Shown piece by piece: positions 51,255-59,525 of a stretch of 64,000 nt of DNA (position 1 is the first letter of the stretch; each line of letters opens with the position of its first letter). The notes under the pieces were generated by a model that did no database searches, was not told where the DNA came from, and saw nothing but the letters and a program-made list of their open reading frames with translations. The stretch is from positions 3,394,036-3,458,035 of the forward strand of contig NZ_JAMOFV010000006.1 in the NCBI RefSeq assembly GCF_023656515.1, in the 5' to 3' direction. The translations under genes were made by a program, and so were the position numbers. The DNA is from Clostridium swellfunianum (GTDB lineage: Bacteria > Bacillota > Clostridia > Clostridiales > Clostridiaceae).

Positions 51255-53738
51255 GTGAGAATGAAAATAAAAACTTTTATAACGATTAATATATTATGCT
51301 TACTGGGATTGATAGGAATATATGTTTTTTCTAATGCTATCCTACTTAAAAACATTGAAGACCAGGAAAAGAAATTAGTTATACACAATATTAATCATGT
51401 TACGACAATAATAAATAGGGATATTGCTGCATTAAATGCAACAAGTGGAGATTGGTCCTTCTGGGATGATGCATATTACTTTGTAAGAGGCGAAAACAAA
51501 GACTTTATAAAAAATAATTTAGATAATTCTTCAGTATCCACACTAAGGCTTAATTTAATGGTTTTCTTAGATAACAATAAGAAGGTTGTATATGCTAAAG
51601 GTTTTGATTTAAATAGTAATAGAGAAGTAGAGCCTCCAATGGATTTTGATAAATATATAAGCTCCGAAAGCAGCCTCTTAAAACATGAAGGTTTAGGTAG
51701 TATTATTTCAGGAATTTCAATTATTGACGGCAAACCGATGCTGTTGTCCTCAAGGCCTATATCAACCAGTAATCTTGAGGAACCTATGGCAGGTACTTTA
51801 ATAATGGGCAGATATATTGATGCGCCAGACTACATGGTACTACAGGAGCTTACCGGGTCGAATATTTCAATTACAGAGTTAGCAAACATAAATGATATAG
51901 ATTCAAGTAAAAAATATATTGTAAATGAAAATGGAGATACCTATAAAATTTATATAGTAAATAAAGAAGCTGTTCTTTGTGACTTAAGTATTAAGGACAT
52001 TAACGGTAATGATACCATTAACTTAAGAATGAAGCTGCCCAGAGATACTTACAATAATGGTTATAAAAATCTAATACTTTTTATGAAGATTTATACAACT
52101 GCAATACTAGTTATAAGCTTCTTGGCTATGATAATTACAGACAAAGTGTTTATAAAAAGATTGGAAAGGCTTAGTGATTTTATTAAAAAAGTAGGCTTAA
52201 GTAAAGATATGACCCAACGAATTTGTGTGCAAGGTAGAGATGAAATTACAAATCTTGCAGAGTCAACTAACAACATGCTTCAGGAAATAAACCATGCAAA
52301 TATAAAAATTAGGGAGAGCCAAGAACGGCTTCAAAGGGTTTTAGAAGGTTCAAATGATGGCTTTTGGGATATATATTTACCTACTGGAAGTATATTTTTT
52401 AGCCCGAAGCTCTTAGAAATATTGGAGTATGACGAAACTGAAATAAAAAACTTTCTTCCTATAATGAAAAAGATTTTATCTAGAGATGAGTTCTTAAAAC
52501 TATTAAAAGCCTATAGAGATTTACTTGAAGGAAGGCAGGAGAGCTACGCCCATGAACATCATGTTAAAATCAAAAATGGAAGTTTTAAATGGCTGCTCAT
52601 TAAAGGAAAGGTTGTTAAGTGGGATGAAAATTCAAAGCCGTTACTTATGGCAGGGATTGCTTCCGATATTACTGAAGTTAAAAAGCGCAGTGAGACTATT
52701 GAATACTTGAGTTATCACGATGCTCTAACTGGTCTTTATAACAGGCATTATTTTATAACTCAGCTTGAGAAGCTTAATGATGCTAAACAACTCCCTATTA
52801 GTCTTATAATGGGGGATGTTAATGGACTTAAGCTGACAAATGATGCATTTGGACATCTTGAAGGTGATAAATTACTTGTTACAATAGCTGAAATACTTAA
52901 TAAGTCTTGCAGAAAAGAAGATATAGTTGCTAGACTTGGAGGAGATGAGTTTATTATAATACTTCCCAATGCAGATGAAAAGCTAGCATCAGGAGTATGC
53001 AATAGGATAAAAGCATATTGTGAAGAAGCTGATCAAAATCTTATCAAGCCAAGTATAGCCCTAGGGGTGTTTACAAAAAACAATGAGTCGCAAGGTATTG
53101 ATGAATTGTTTGAGCTAGCAGAGGATAGAATGTATAAAAACAAGCTTTTGGAGAAAAAAAGTGCTAGACATTCTACTATTGCTGTTATGGAAAGAGCATT
53201 ATTTGAAATAGATTTTGAGACTAAGGAGCATACTGATAGGATTTGCAAACTGGCTGTTAAGATGGGAGAGTATATGAACTTGCCTGTTAATATATTGGAC
53301 GAGCTAAAGCTCTTGTCAAAGCTTCATGATATTGGAAAGACAGCAGTTCCTAGAGAAATACTGATTAAACCAGAGCGGCTGACAGAAGCTGAATGGCAGA
53401 TTATAAAGAAACATCCTGAAATAGGCTGCCGTATAGCGCTATCCTCTGACGATTTAAAACCTATTGCAGAAGGGATTTTATCACATCACGAGAAATGGGA
53501 CGGCAGCGGTTACCCAAGAGGTTTAAAAGGTGAAGAAATCATACTTTCAGCTAGAATTATTTCTATAATCGATTCTTATGATGTTATAACTAATTCAAGA
53601 CCTTACAAAATAGCAGCTACACATGAAGAAGCAATTAATGAAATAATAAGGTGTTCAGGAACACACTTTGATCCTCAGCTAGTAGAGATATTTAAGAGCA
53701 TGTTTATTGATGAAGCAACTATGAAAAAATGTTTATAA
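51255..53738 (+). CDS. CHASE4-HAMP-PAS-GGDEF-HD-GYP signalling protein
   Basis: This 827-residue membrane sensor makes and breaks cyclic di-GMP. An N-terminal membrane helix and an outside CHASE4-like domain (with SGDWSFWDDAYYFV) are followed by a second helix near residue 275-295, HAMP, a PAS module, a GGDEF domain with an intact GGDEF at 562-566, and an HD-GYP phosphodiesterase. The latter has HD at 691-692 and HHEKWDGSGYP at 744-754, all complete. Both activities are therefore possible. The start is uncertain: GTG 51255 with GGGGATGA five bases ahead is preferred over the ATG at 51240. TATAAT is at 51217-51222. Confidence 0.9.
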   Translation: MRMKIKTFITINILCLLGLIGIYVFSNAILLKNIEDQEKKLVIHNINHVTTIINRDIAALNATSGDWSFWDDAYYFVRGENKDFIKNNLDNSSVSTLRLNLMVFLDNNKKVVYAKGFDLNSNREVEPPMDFDKYISSESSLLKHEGLGSIISGISIIDGKPMLLSSRPISTSNLEEPMAGTLIMGRYIDAPDYMVLQELTGSNISITELANINDIDSSKKYIVNENGDTYKIYIVNKEAVLCDLSIKDINGNDTINLRMKLPRDTYNNGYKNLILFMKIYTTAILVISFLAMIITDKVFIKRLERLSDFIKKVGLSKDMTQRICVQGRDEITNLAESTNNMLQEINHANIKIRESQERLQRVLEGSNDGFWDIYLPTGSIFFSPKLLEILEYDETEIKNFLPIMKKILSRDEFLKLLKAYRDLLEGRQESYAHEHHVKIKNGSFKWLLIKGKVVKWDENSKPLLMAGIASDITEVKKRSETIEYLSYHDALTGLYNRHYFITQLEKLNDAKQLPISLIMGDVNGLKLTNDAFGHLEGDKLLVTIAEILNKSCRKEDIVARLGGDEFIIILPNADEKLASGVCNRIKAYCEEADQNLIKPSIALGVFTKNNESQGIDELFELAEDRMYKNKLLEKKSARHSTIAVMERALFEIDFETKEHTDRICKLAVKMGEYMNLPVNILDELKLLSKLHDIGKTAVPREILIKPERLTEAEWQIIKKHPEIGCRIALSSDDLKPIAEGILSHHEKWDGSGYPRGLKGEEIILSARIISIIDSYDVITNSRPYKIAATHEEAINEIIRCSGTHFDPQLVEIFKSMFIDEATMKKCL

Positions 53739-53751
53739 TTAAATCACCTTG

Positions 53752-53817
53752 TCCAGAATATAATTTATAAAGGTCAAGCATAATGATTACAGCTTGATTA
53801 ATAAATTATATTCTGGA
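53752..53817 (+). repeat. Long hairpin covering the SD of the DUF5658-like gene
   Basis: TCCAGAATATAATTTAT (53752-53768) pairs perfectly with ATAAATTATATTCTGGA (53801-53817), a 17-bp stem. An inner 6-bp stem TCAAGC (53774-53779) / GCTTGA (53792-53797) continues it. The 3' arm holds the CTGGAG that would be the ribosome-binding site. There is no T-run, so it is not a terminator. Confidence 0.7.
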
Positions 53818-53827
53818 GTTGAACATA

Positions 53828-54157
53828 GTGCTTGGAATAATAAAGAAAAAGTTTATTGTTATTTATCTGCTCAATATAAGTGATATAATACTTACTTTGC
53901 TGTTGCTTGATACAGGGGTTTTTATGGAAGCTAATATATTTATGAAAGCTTTAGTTAAAAGCGAAATTGTAAGTTTCTTTATTAAATTTGGTGTTCCACT
54001 TGTATTATTATACGTAGTTTATAGAAGAATAAAGCTAGCTTCAGAAAAACAGCTTCAAATTGGAAATACTTTAATTAATGGTTGTTTAATCTTTTATTCT
54101 TTAATAAACTTATCTCATTTGTTTTGGATATTACAATATAGTATACACTCTATTTAA
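53828..54157 (+). CDS. DUF5658-like small membrane protein
   Basis: This 109-residue protein has three or so membrane helices and the DUF5658 pattern: YLLNISDIILTLLLLDTGVFMEANIFM near the N-terminus (pieces NISDIILTLLLL and GVFMEANIFM). Function is unknown. The TTG at 53819 abuts the SD; GTG 53828 has CTGGAG at nine bases. The SD lies in the 3' arm of a long hairpin, so translation may be conditional. Confidence 0.7.
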   Translation: MLGIIKKKFIVIYLLNISDIILTLLLLDTGVFMEANIFMKALVKSEIVSFFIKFGVPLVLLYVVYRRIKLASEKQLQIGNTLINGCLIFYSLINLSHLFWILQYSIHSI

Positions 54158-54191
54158 CATCAGGCTTTATTAGGCTTGATGTTTTTGTTTT
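54156..54191 (+). terminator. Terminator after the DUF5658-like gene
   Basis: AACATCAGGC (54156-54165) pairs with GCTTGATGTT (54174-54183), one G-U pair, then TTTGTTTT. Confidence 0.75.
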
Positions 54192-54267
54192 AAAAAAATT
54201 AATAATTTTATTTTAAGCTATGGAAACAATAAGTGAGTGGAATATACATATTTAAGGAGGCAACATT

Positions 54268-54720
54268 ATGAACTTCAAGAAAATATCAGCACTGTCACTA
54301 GCATTAATTTTGAGCGCAGGAATAAGCGTAAATGCCACAAGCCTGCCTTCAACTGAAAAAAATGATAAGGAAGGAACAAAGGTTGAGTTAAAGAACAAAG
54401 TTTTTAAGAAAAGACATAATAATGGTTTATACAGAACTGCAAAAGAAATAGGTATAACCAAGGAGGAAATGAAGGAGGCAAGAGAAGAAGGAACTAATTT
54501 CTATGAACTTGCAAAGAAAAAAGGCTATACAGAACAGCAAGTTAAAGATATGATGATAAAAAATAAAAATGAAGCCTTAGATAAAGCAGTTGAAAAGGGA
54601 AAAATGACAAAGGAAAAAGCAGAAGAAATAAAAGCTAATATGAAAGAGAAAATATCCAAATGGGATGGTACTATGAGAAAAAAAGAAGAGTGTAAAAAAG
54701 AAATTAAATCTGAACAATAG
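54268..54720 (+). CDS. Secreted helical protein, DUF2680-like
   Basis: This 150-residue exported protein has a signal peptide (KKISALSLALILSAGISVNA, cleavage near VNA). The mature part is Lys/Glu-rich and helical, and GKMTKEKAEEIKANMKEKISKW is the DUF2680-type repeat (seen in two degenerate copies, with GITKEEMKEAREEG and YTEQQVKDMMIKNKN as similar units). Function unknown, likely wall-associated. ATG has AGGAGG upstream. Confidence 0.75.
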   Translation: MNFKKISALSLALILSAGISVNATSLPSTEKNDKEGTKVELKNKVFKKRHNNGLYRTAKEIGITKEEMKEAREEGTNFYELAKKKGYTEQQVKDMMIKNKNEALDKAVEKGKMTKEKAEEIKANMKEKISKWDGTMRKKEECKKEIKSEQ

Positions 54721-54823
54721 CATATAAAAAATATATTTTCTGAAAAATATATAGTATATTATTTAATTCGCAGGAAATATTAAGTAACGTGGGACTAAAA
54801 CTTGACAATTTAATACTCCTTTT

Positions 54824-54866
54824 AAAAAAGCATGGGCTCAGCTTAGCCTGTGCTTTTTTAATTTTG
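54824..54866 (+). terminator. Terminator downstream of the DUF2680-like gene
   Basis: AAAAAAGCATGGGCT (54824-54838) pairs with AGCCTGTGCTTTTTT (54845-54859), with two G-U pairs, then AATTTTG. It lies about 100 bases past the stop, so the mRNA would have a long 3' end; the intervening bases show nothing else. Confidence 0.75.
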
Positions 54867-54870
54867 AGTT

Positions 54871-54996
54871 TAAAAAATAAGAGACAGCTGAATCAATCAG
54901 CTGTCTCCTAAAGTTTGTAACTATTGATATATGGGTGTTGGTTTGGGATTAGGGAATAATTTAACTTGGGGGATGACTTGGTTAAATTTTCTTTAT
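54871..54996 (-). ncRNA. Candidate small RNA with C-rich motifs
   Basis: A strong sigma-A promoter on the minus strand (see 55003-55031) points at a 125-base stretch with no plausible reading frame and ends in a perfect terminator. The terminator is GAGACAGCTGA (54881-54891) with TCAGCTGTCTC (54897-54907), then TTATTTTTTA on the minus strand. Between them the RNA is unstructured and carries four C-rich runs: CCCCC (54968-54972), CCC (54952-54954), CCC (54945-54947) and CCC (54933-54935). Such motifs pair with Shine-Dalgarno sequences in Gram-positive sRNAs such as RsaE and FsrA. Confidence 0.65.
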
Positions 54997-55002
54997 GTAC
55001 TA

Positions 55003-55031
55003 AGTATATAATGTATAAGAAGAAATGTCAA
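55003..55031 (-). promoter_or_regulatory. Sigma-A promoter of the candidate small RNA
   Basis: On the minus strand a perfect TTGACA (55026-55031) is 17 bases from TATACT (55003-55008). An ATGATAAT half of a Fur-like box (about 55031-55038) overlaps its upstream edge. RNA would start near 54996. Confidence 0.75.
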
Positions 55032-55138
55032 TGATAATTTTTCGCAATTGATTAAAATTATTATTTATATAGTAGGTTAATAGTTTTTTAAAATAATGCT
55101 ATAATAATAAAAGAAATTTGAAAGTGAGGAATAACTAG

Positions 55139-56008
55139 ATGTACAGTGTAAACAAATATGAAGATAAGTTTTTTGTGTATGAACTGCGAGAAGAAAGTAC
55201 AAACTCCTCTATAAAGCTTTGCCCAGAGAGAGGAGCAATTATCACAAATTTTGTGTGCCATGGCAAGGAGCTTTTATATCTGGACAAAGAAACCTTCTAT
55301 GATACTGATGCAAACATAAGAGGAGGAATTCCTATTTTGTTTCCTATCAGCGGTCAGCTAAAAGAAGGTAAATATGAACTTGATGGAAAGACATACTTTA
55401 TGAAGAACCATGGAGTTGCCAGAATAAATTCATGGGAAGTAATTGAAACTTGTGCTGATAACAGAGCTGCTATAAAGCTTAGATTAAAAAGCAATGAGGA
55501 TACCTTAAAAGCTTTTCCTTTTGATTTTGAATTGGTGTTTACATACATATTAAAGGATGGCAAGTTAACAATAGAGCAGGAATATAAGAATAATTCAAGC
55601 AATGCTATGCCAATTCAAGCAGGATTTCATCCATACTTTGAAACACTAAACAAAAACATAAGTTATAGTACAGATGCGGAAAAATATTTGGATTATAATG
55701 ATATGCAAATTAAAGATTATACAGGCAGTGTTGATTTAACGAACATGGTAGAATCTGCAGCTTTTATAGATGCCAATAAAAATATTATTTCCTTCGAACT
55801 AAAGGAGTTAAGTAGAAAAATTTGCTTAGAATACGGGAAGGAATTTAAATATATTGTAATTTGGTCTGTAAAGGGAAAAGATTTTGTTTGTGTTGAGCCT
55901 TGGATGGAGAAGAATGGGGCGCTTAACACTGGAAATGGCCTACAATATATTGAAGCAGGTAGAAGTTTAAAAACCTACTTTAACATTAGTGCTGAATTTA
56001 CAAAGTAA
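55139..56008 (+). CDS. Aldose 1-epimerase family protein
   Basis: This 289-residue cytosolic enzyme of the galactose-mutarotase superfamily interconverts sugar anomers or acts on hexose-6-phosphate. Family features are FPISGQLKEGKY, MKNHGVARINSWEV (with the HG catalytic His) and AGFHPYFE (second His). GVEPWMEKNGALNTG-like FVCVEPWMEKNG carries the acidic residue. The size suits the YeaD/aldose epimerase family. A GAGGA stands before the ATG. It is monocistronic and converges on the next gene. Confidence 0.88.
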   Translation: MYSVNKYEDKFFVYELREESTNSSIKLCPERGAIITNFVCHGKELLYLDKETFYDTDANIRGGIPILFPISGQLKEGKYELDGKTYFMKNHGVARINSWEVIETCADNRAAIKLRLKSNEDTLKAFPFDFELVFTYILKDGKLTIEQEYKNNSSNAMPIQAGFHPYFETLNKNISYSTDAEKYLDYNDMQIKDYTGSVDLTNMVESAAFIDANKNIISFELKELSRKICLEYGKEFKYIVIWSVKGKDFVCVEPWMEKNGALNTGNGLQYIEAGRSLKTYFNISAEFTK

Positions 56009-56020
56009 TATTTTGAAAAT

Positions 56021-56045
56021 AAGGATAGCTTTAATTGCTATCCTT
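56021..56045. terminator. Bidirectional terminator
   Basis: AAGGATAGC (56021-56029) pairs with GCTATCCTT (56037-56045) between convergent genes. The stop codon of the minus-strand gene sits inside the loop. Confidence 0.75.
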
Positions 56046-56654
56046 ACTTTGTTTGCGGGATATTGTAATAAATATGTCATTTCGTTCATTATGAAAGCTT
56101 TCTAATAGTTCGTGATTTAAATTTTTCTCCACTACAGCTTTAAGCGATTCTAATGATTCAGCAGAAAGAGATATAGGACTTACAACAGTTAATATATATT
56201 TTGAATTGTTGTTTAAAGTTACATCTGATATTTCAAAGTACTGCTTGAATCTATCTCTAACTTCTCTCGTGGAAAGAATCTTTGACCATCTCTTTTTAAT
56301 ACTTTCCTTTTTAACCTTTGGGTCCTTATTTACTTTTATGCGTATTGAGCCGTCGTATTTTTCCCAGGAAATATCTATATCTCCGCCGAAGCTATACTCC
56401 AAGGTTTTCTCAAGGCTTTTTAAATTATCGGGGGTTAGTCCAACAGGGATTTTAACCATAATATCTAGACTATCGTTTTTATATAAATCAACATCTTTGA
56501 TTTCAAAGGTTTCATCAATACTGTTTTTAGTTTTAGTCACATCCATTATCTTATACCAATCTTTTTTTATTTTATATTTTTTGTACCAGGTACTATAGGG
56601 AACCAATGAACAAATTCCGCCTGCGCACAAAAGCGCCAGAATACTTTCAAACAT
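56031..56654 (-). CDS. Membrane-anchored protein with duplicated domain
   Basis: This 207-residue protein has an N-terminal hydrophobic segment (ILALLCAGGICSLVPY) followed by two similar alpha/beta units. The first runs from WYKIMDVTKTKNS through IRIKV, and the second from WSKILSTREVRDR through IFITI. Aligning points are W-x-K-I, FEI-x-DV, PVGLTPDNLKSLEK against SPISLSAESLESLK. I do not recognise the family; the pattern recalls the N-terminal region of TcpA/FtsK-like conjugation proteins. An AGGAGG-type SD precedes the ATG. Divergent from the SLATT-like gene. Confidence 0.55.
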   Translation of the reverse strand: MFESILALLCAGGICSLVPYSTWYKKYKIKKDWYKIMDVTKTKNSIDETFEIKDVDLYKNDSLDIMVKIPVGLTPDNLKSLEKTLEYSFGGDIDISWEKYDGSIRIKVNKDPKVKKESIKKRWSKILSTREVRDRFKQYFEISDVTLNNNSKYILTVVSPISLSAESLESLKAVVEKNLNHELLESFHNERNDIFITISRKQSKDSN

Positions 56655-56838
56655 ATAAACCTCCTAGAATTATATTAGATTTCATAAAGACTATTAAGCT
56701 TTATGTCAATAGTGTTAGTCTAGTTAAATGTATTCTTTAAAACATTACTTTATGCAATTAACATATAGCAATCCTCTAGTAGCCTCGATACAGGAAGATT
56801 CATATATTGTATTAGAGGTACCAGAAGGAGATGATAAA

Positions 56839-57372
56839 ATGGATTACAAGGCGAAATTAGATGGCTTAAGAAAGGAACTAAACTGTACACTATGCTATTT
56901 TGAACGCAAGCATATTATGACTAAACACAGAGCCAATATAGTAAAAATTTCATCAATATGCTTTAGTGCCTGTATAACAGTGTTTTTAGGTTTGAATAAT
57001 GCAATAGACTCATCTCATATGCTTATGAATGTAGCTTTAGTATTAGGTTCTTTGGTTACTATAATTAACACTGTTGATGCTTTTTATGGTTTTAGCTCTT
57101 TGTGGATAAAGAATGCTGTGACACTGGCCAGGCTTAGAGAGTTAAAAAGAAAGATTGAATTTTATGCAGCAGGACAAGAGGATGAATATATCTCAGAAAG
57201 AGAACTTAATAATTTTTTTGATGAATTTCAAAAGATTTTAAAAGATGACATAAATCAATGGCTTAGAATAAGAGAAAAAGTAAATTCTATGGAAAAGCTT
57301 AAGGAGACCGAAAGGCTGCCTGAAATTCAATTCAGAAATGCCTCAGAAAAAGCTGATAATATAATAAAATAA
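56839..57372 (+). CDS. SLATT/DUF4231-like two-helix membrane protein
   Basis: This 177-residue protein has two membrane helices (IVKISSICFSACITVFLGL and LMNVALVLGSLVTIINTVDAF) and a C-terminal helical part with FYGFSSLWIKNAVTLARLRELKRK, the pattern of SLATT/DUF4231 proteins. SLATT domains are predicted pore-forming effectors in nucleotide-signalling defence systems; no such nucleotidyltransferase is adjacent, so that role is only a guess. The frame reaches back to 56728 without SD; ATG 56839 has AAGGAG eight bases ahead. Confidence 0.62.
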   Translation: MDYKAKLDGLRKELNCTLCYFERKHIMTKHRANIVKISSICFSACITVFLGLNNAIDSSHMLMNVALVLGSLVTIINTVDAFYGFSSLWIKNAVTLARLRELKRKIEFYAAGQEDEYISERELNNFFDEFQKILKDDINQWLRIREKVNSMEKLKETERLPEIQFRNASEKADNIIK

Positions 57373-57385
57373 AATTCACACAATT

Positions 57386-57432
57386 CTCCCATAAGAATAT
57401 ATTGATAAATAGCTATTATGATATTATGGGAG
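57386..57432 (+). repeat. Hairpin covering the SD of the wall-hydrolase gene
   Basis: CTCCCATAA (57386-57394) pairs with TTATGGGAG (57424-57432). The 3' arm contains GGGAGG, the ribosome-binding site of the TTG start at 57441, so folding would hide it. Confidence 0.55.
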
Positions 57433-57440
57433 GATTTATC

Positions 57441-58124
57441 TTGCCTAAGATACTTGTCTATAATCATGTAACTGGTAGAATGGAGACCTATTATAGAGGG
57501 TTTTTAGAGCCGATGCCATATGTGGTAGGAAGAACTTTGACAGTTGGAGAGTTTAGGGCTTACTCAAAATCCAATCTTCTTTGGACAGATAGAAGGATGA
57601 TGCAAGCCTGGAATACCTTTAGAAGAGGCTGGGGAAGAAGTATATTTGTTGGATATGCTTTTAAAAGAATTTGGGAGGGTGGCCACTCCGGGCAATCTCA
57701 ACACTACGCAGGACTTGCTATGGACTTAGGACAGACACTTTCTGCAGCACAGAGGTATGCTTTAAGAAGGTATGCGGTTAATTCTGGCTTATGGACGTAT
57801 GTGGAACCAGCTAGTCTAACTCCTAGATGGGTGCATGTTGACAAGCGGTTTGGAGCACCTGCTTGTGCAAGTGGAGGATATCCACTTCTGAGTGTAGGCA
57901 GCAAAGGAGTCTATGTATGCATACTTCAGGATGCTTTAAATACCCTTGGTTTTACAAGCAGCAGTATAGATGGCGTATTTGGATATGGAACAAGAAGAGC
58001 AGTTCTAAATTTTCAAAGACAATGGGGGCTCCCACAAACGGGGAGAGCAGATTGTGGGACTTGGATAAGACTTACAAACCAAACTGTTGGAATAGGGAGA
58101 ACGCCTACAACAAGGCTTTATTAA
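57441..58124 (+). CDS. M15-type peptidase with C-terminal peptidoglycan-binding domain
   Basis: This 227-residue protein has an N-terminal M15 (D-Ala-D-Ala carboxypeptidase/VanY-like) domain with SQHYAGLAMDLG, in which His and Asp bind zinc, and RWVHVD as the third ligand. A PG_binding_1 domain follows (GSKGVYVCILQDALNTLGF and DGVFGYGTRRAVLNFQRQ). There is no signal peptide, as with several spore cortex-lytic or forespore enzymes. The start is TTG 57441 with GGGAGG seven bases ahead, itself held in a hairpin. A sporulation role is inferred. Confidence 0.83.
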   Translation: MPKILVYNHVTGRMETYYRGFLEPMPYVVGRTLTVGEFRAYSKSNLLWTDRRMMQAWNTFRRGWGRSIFVGYAFKRIWEGGHSGQSQHYAGLAMDLGQTLSAAQRYALRRYAVNSGLWTYVEPASLTPRWVHVDKRFGAPACASGGYPLLSVGSKGVYVCILQDALNTLGFTSSSIDGVFGYGTRRAVLNFQRQWGLPQTGRADCGTWIRLTNQTVGIGRTPTTRLY

Positions 58125-58213
58125 AATTTATGTAAAAATTGGCTTAATAGTAAACTGTATTCTGCACATAATATAAAAGCATTCAAAAATTACTAGGAGT
58201 ATAAGGAGATATT

Positions 58214-59404
58214 ATGTGCAGAGAAGCTAAAATATTACTCATAGTAAGCGCATTGTTTACTTTTGCTATGGGATTATCAGGAATATTTATCAATGTGTTT
58301 TTTTGGAAGGAAACTAATAGTTTTATTATAATAGTATTGTATAATTTGATGCATTATATTACAACTCCCATAGCATTTATAAGCTCAGGAGCTCTGGCAA
58401 AAAAGAAAAACGGTATATGGTCCTTAAGATTAGGACTTTTGATTTATGCTATATTTTTTGGAATGATACTGTTTGCAGGCGCACGAGGCATTTGGTATAT
58501 TTATCTTTTAGGCGCTGTGTATGGTTTAGCCACGGGCTGCTATTGGTTAGCATTTAATACCTTGGCTTTTGATTTTACAGGAACCAATAACAGAGATACT
58601 TTTAACGGTTTTAATGGAAGTTGTGCTGGTATAGCTGCAGCGGCAGCTCCCATAACTTCGGCTTATATAATAAGCAGCTTTAGCGGCAGTAAAGGCTACA
58701 ATATAGTATTTACTATAACTCTAGCACTATTTATTTTACTTATTTTTATTAGTCTTTTATTGAAATGTAAAAATTACGGGAGCAAGTTGAATTGGAACAT
58801 GGCTGTAGGAAGAAATTGTGAGGAATGGAGCATAATAAGAAAGACTACGATATTTTGGGGAATTAGAGATGTTACTATAGTTTTCATTATAAATATATTA
58901 ATAATTGAAACAACAAAAAGTGAGATGTCCTTAGGAAAATTGACGCTAATAGCAGCTTTGCTTTCTTCAGCAGCTTATGTTCTGGTTCAGAAGATAATTA
59001 AACCGCCAAAAAGAAGGCTTGCAATACTAATCGGAACTTTAGGCTCCTTTGCTGCTATATTGGGTATCGTGTACAAGGTTTCTTATGTCACGCTGCTTGG
59101 TTATACTATGATAGATGCATTTTTTTTACCGTTTTTTTTAATTCAATTCTCTTCTTCAACCTTTAATGTTATTAATAGAGCTCATGATGAGGATTTAAGA
59201 ATTGAATATATGATAAATAAGGATATAGTAATTAATGCAGGAAGAATTATAAGTGCAGCCATATTAGTAATACTGCTCCTGATTTTCAATGATACTTCAA
59301 TATTAAAAGTCTATTTGCTGTTTATTGGGTTGGCACCTGTTGCAGCAGGCTTTTTCTTAAGAAAGTTGAAAGCTGTACTCGAAGGAGATTGCAGTAAGAA
59401 TTAA
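58214..59404 (+). CDS. MFS transporter
   Basis: This 396-residue protein has about 12 predicted helices and MFS-like organisation, with a basic loop (ALAKKKNGIWSLRLG) after helices 2-3. Substrate motifs are not recognisable. AAGGAG stands before its ATG. It is 90 bp after the wall hydrolase gene; the LarE gene follows. Some clostridial relatives are grouped with YqgE/YxiO-type transporters. Confidence 0.8.
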   Translation: MCREAKILLIVSALFTFAMGLSGIFINVFFWKETNSFIIIVLYNLMHYITTPIAFISSGALAKKKNGIWSLRLGLLIYAIFFGMILFAGARGIWYIYLLGAVYGLATGCYWLAFNTLAFDFTGTNNRDTFNGFNGSCAGIAAAAAPITSAYIISSFSGSKGYNIVFTITLALFILLIFISLLLKCKNYGSKLNWNMAVGRNCEEWSIIRKTTIFWGIRDVTIVFIINILIIETTKSEMSLGKLTLIAALLSSAAYVLVQKIIKPPKRRLAILIGTLGSFAAILGIVYKVSYVTLLGYTMIDAFFLPFFLIQFSSSTFNVINRAHDEDLRIEYMINKDIVINAGRIISAAILVILLLIFNDTSILKVYLLFIGLAPVAAGFFLRKLKAVLEGDCSKN

Positions 59405-59525
59405 AGGTAAAACAAAACATCTTCACAAGTTCTTCATAATTTTTTGATAAAATAAAACTAAAAAATGTAATGAATTTAAAGATTGATAATCTTTAGGTAC
59501 AATAAGAATATGAAGGTGGATGCTT

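Noticed and set aside
54803-54809. TTGACA-like box on the plus strand before the terminator
   Set aside because: No -10 at a sensible distance; probably chance in the 3' region of the DUF2680-like gene.
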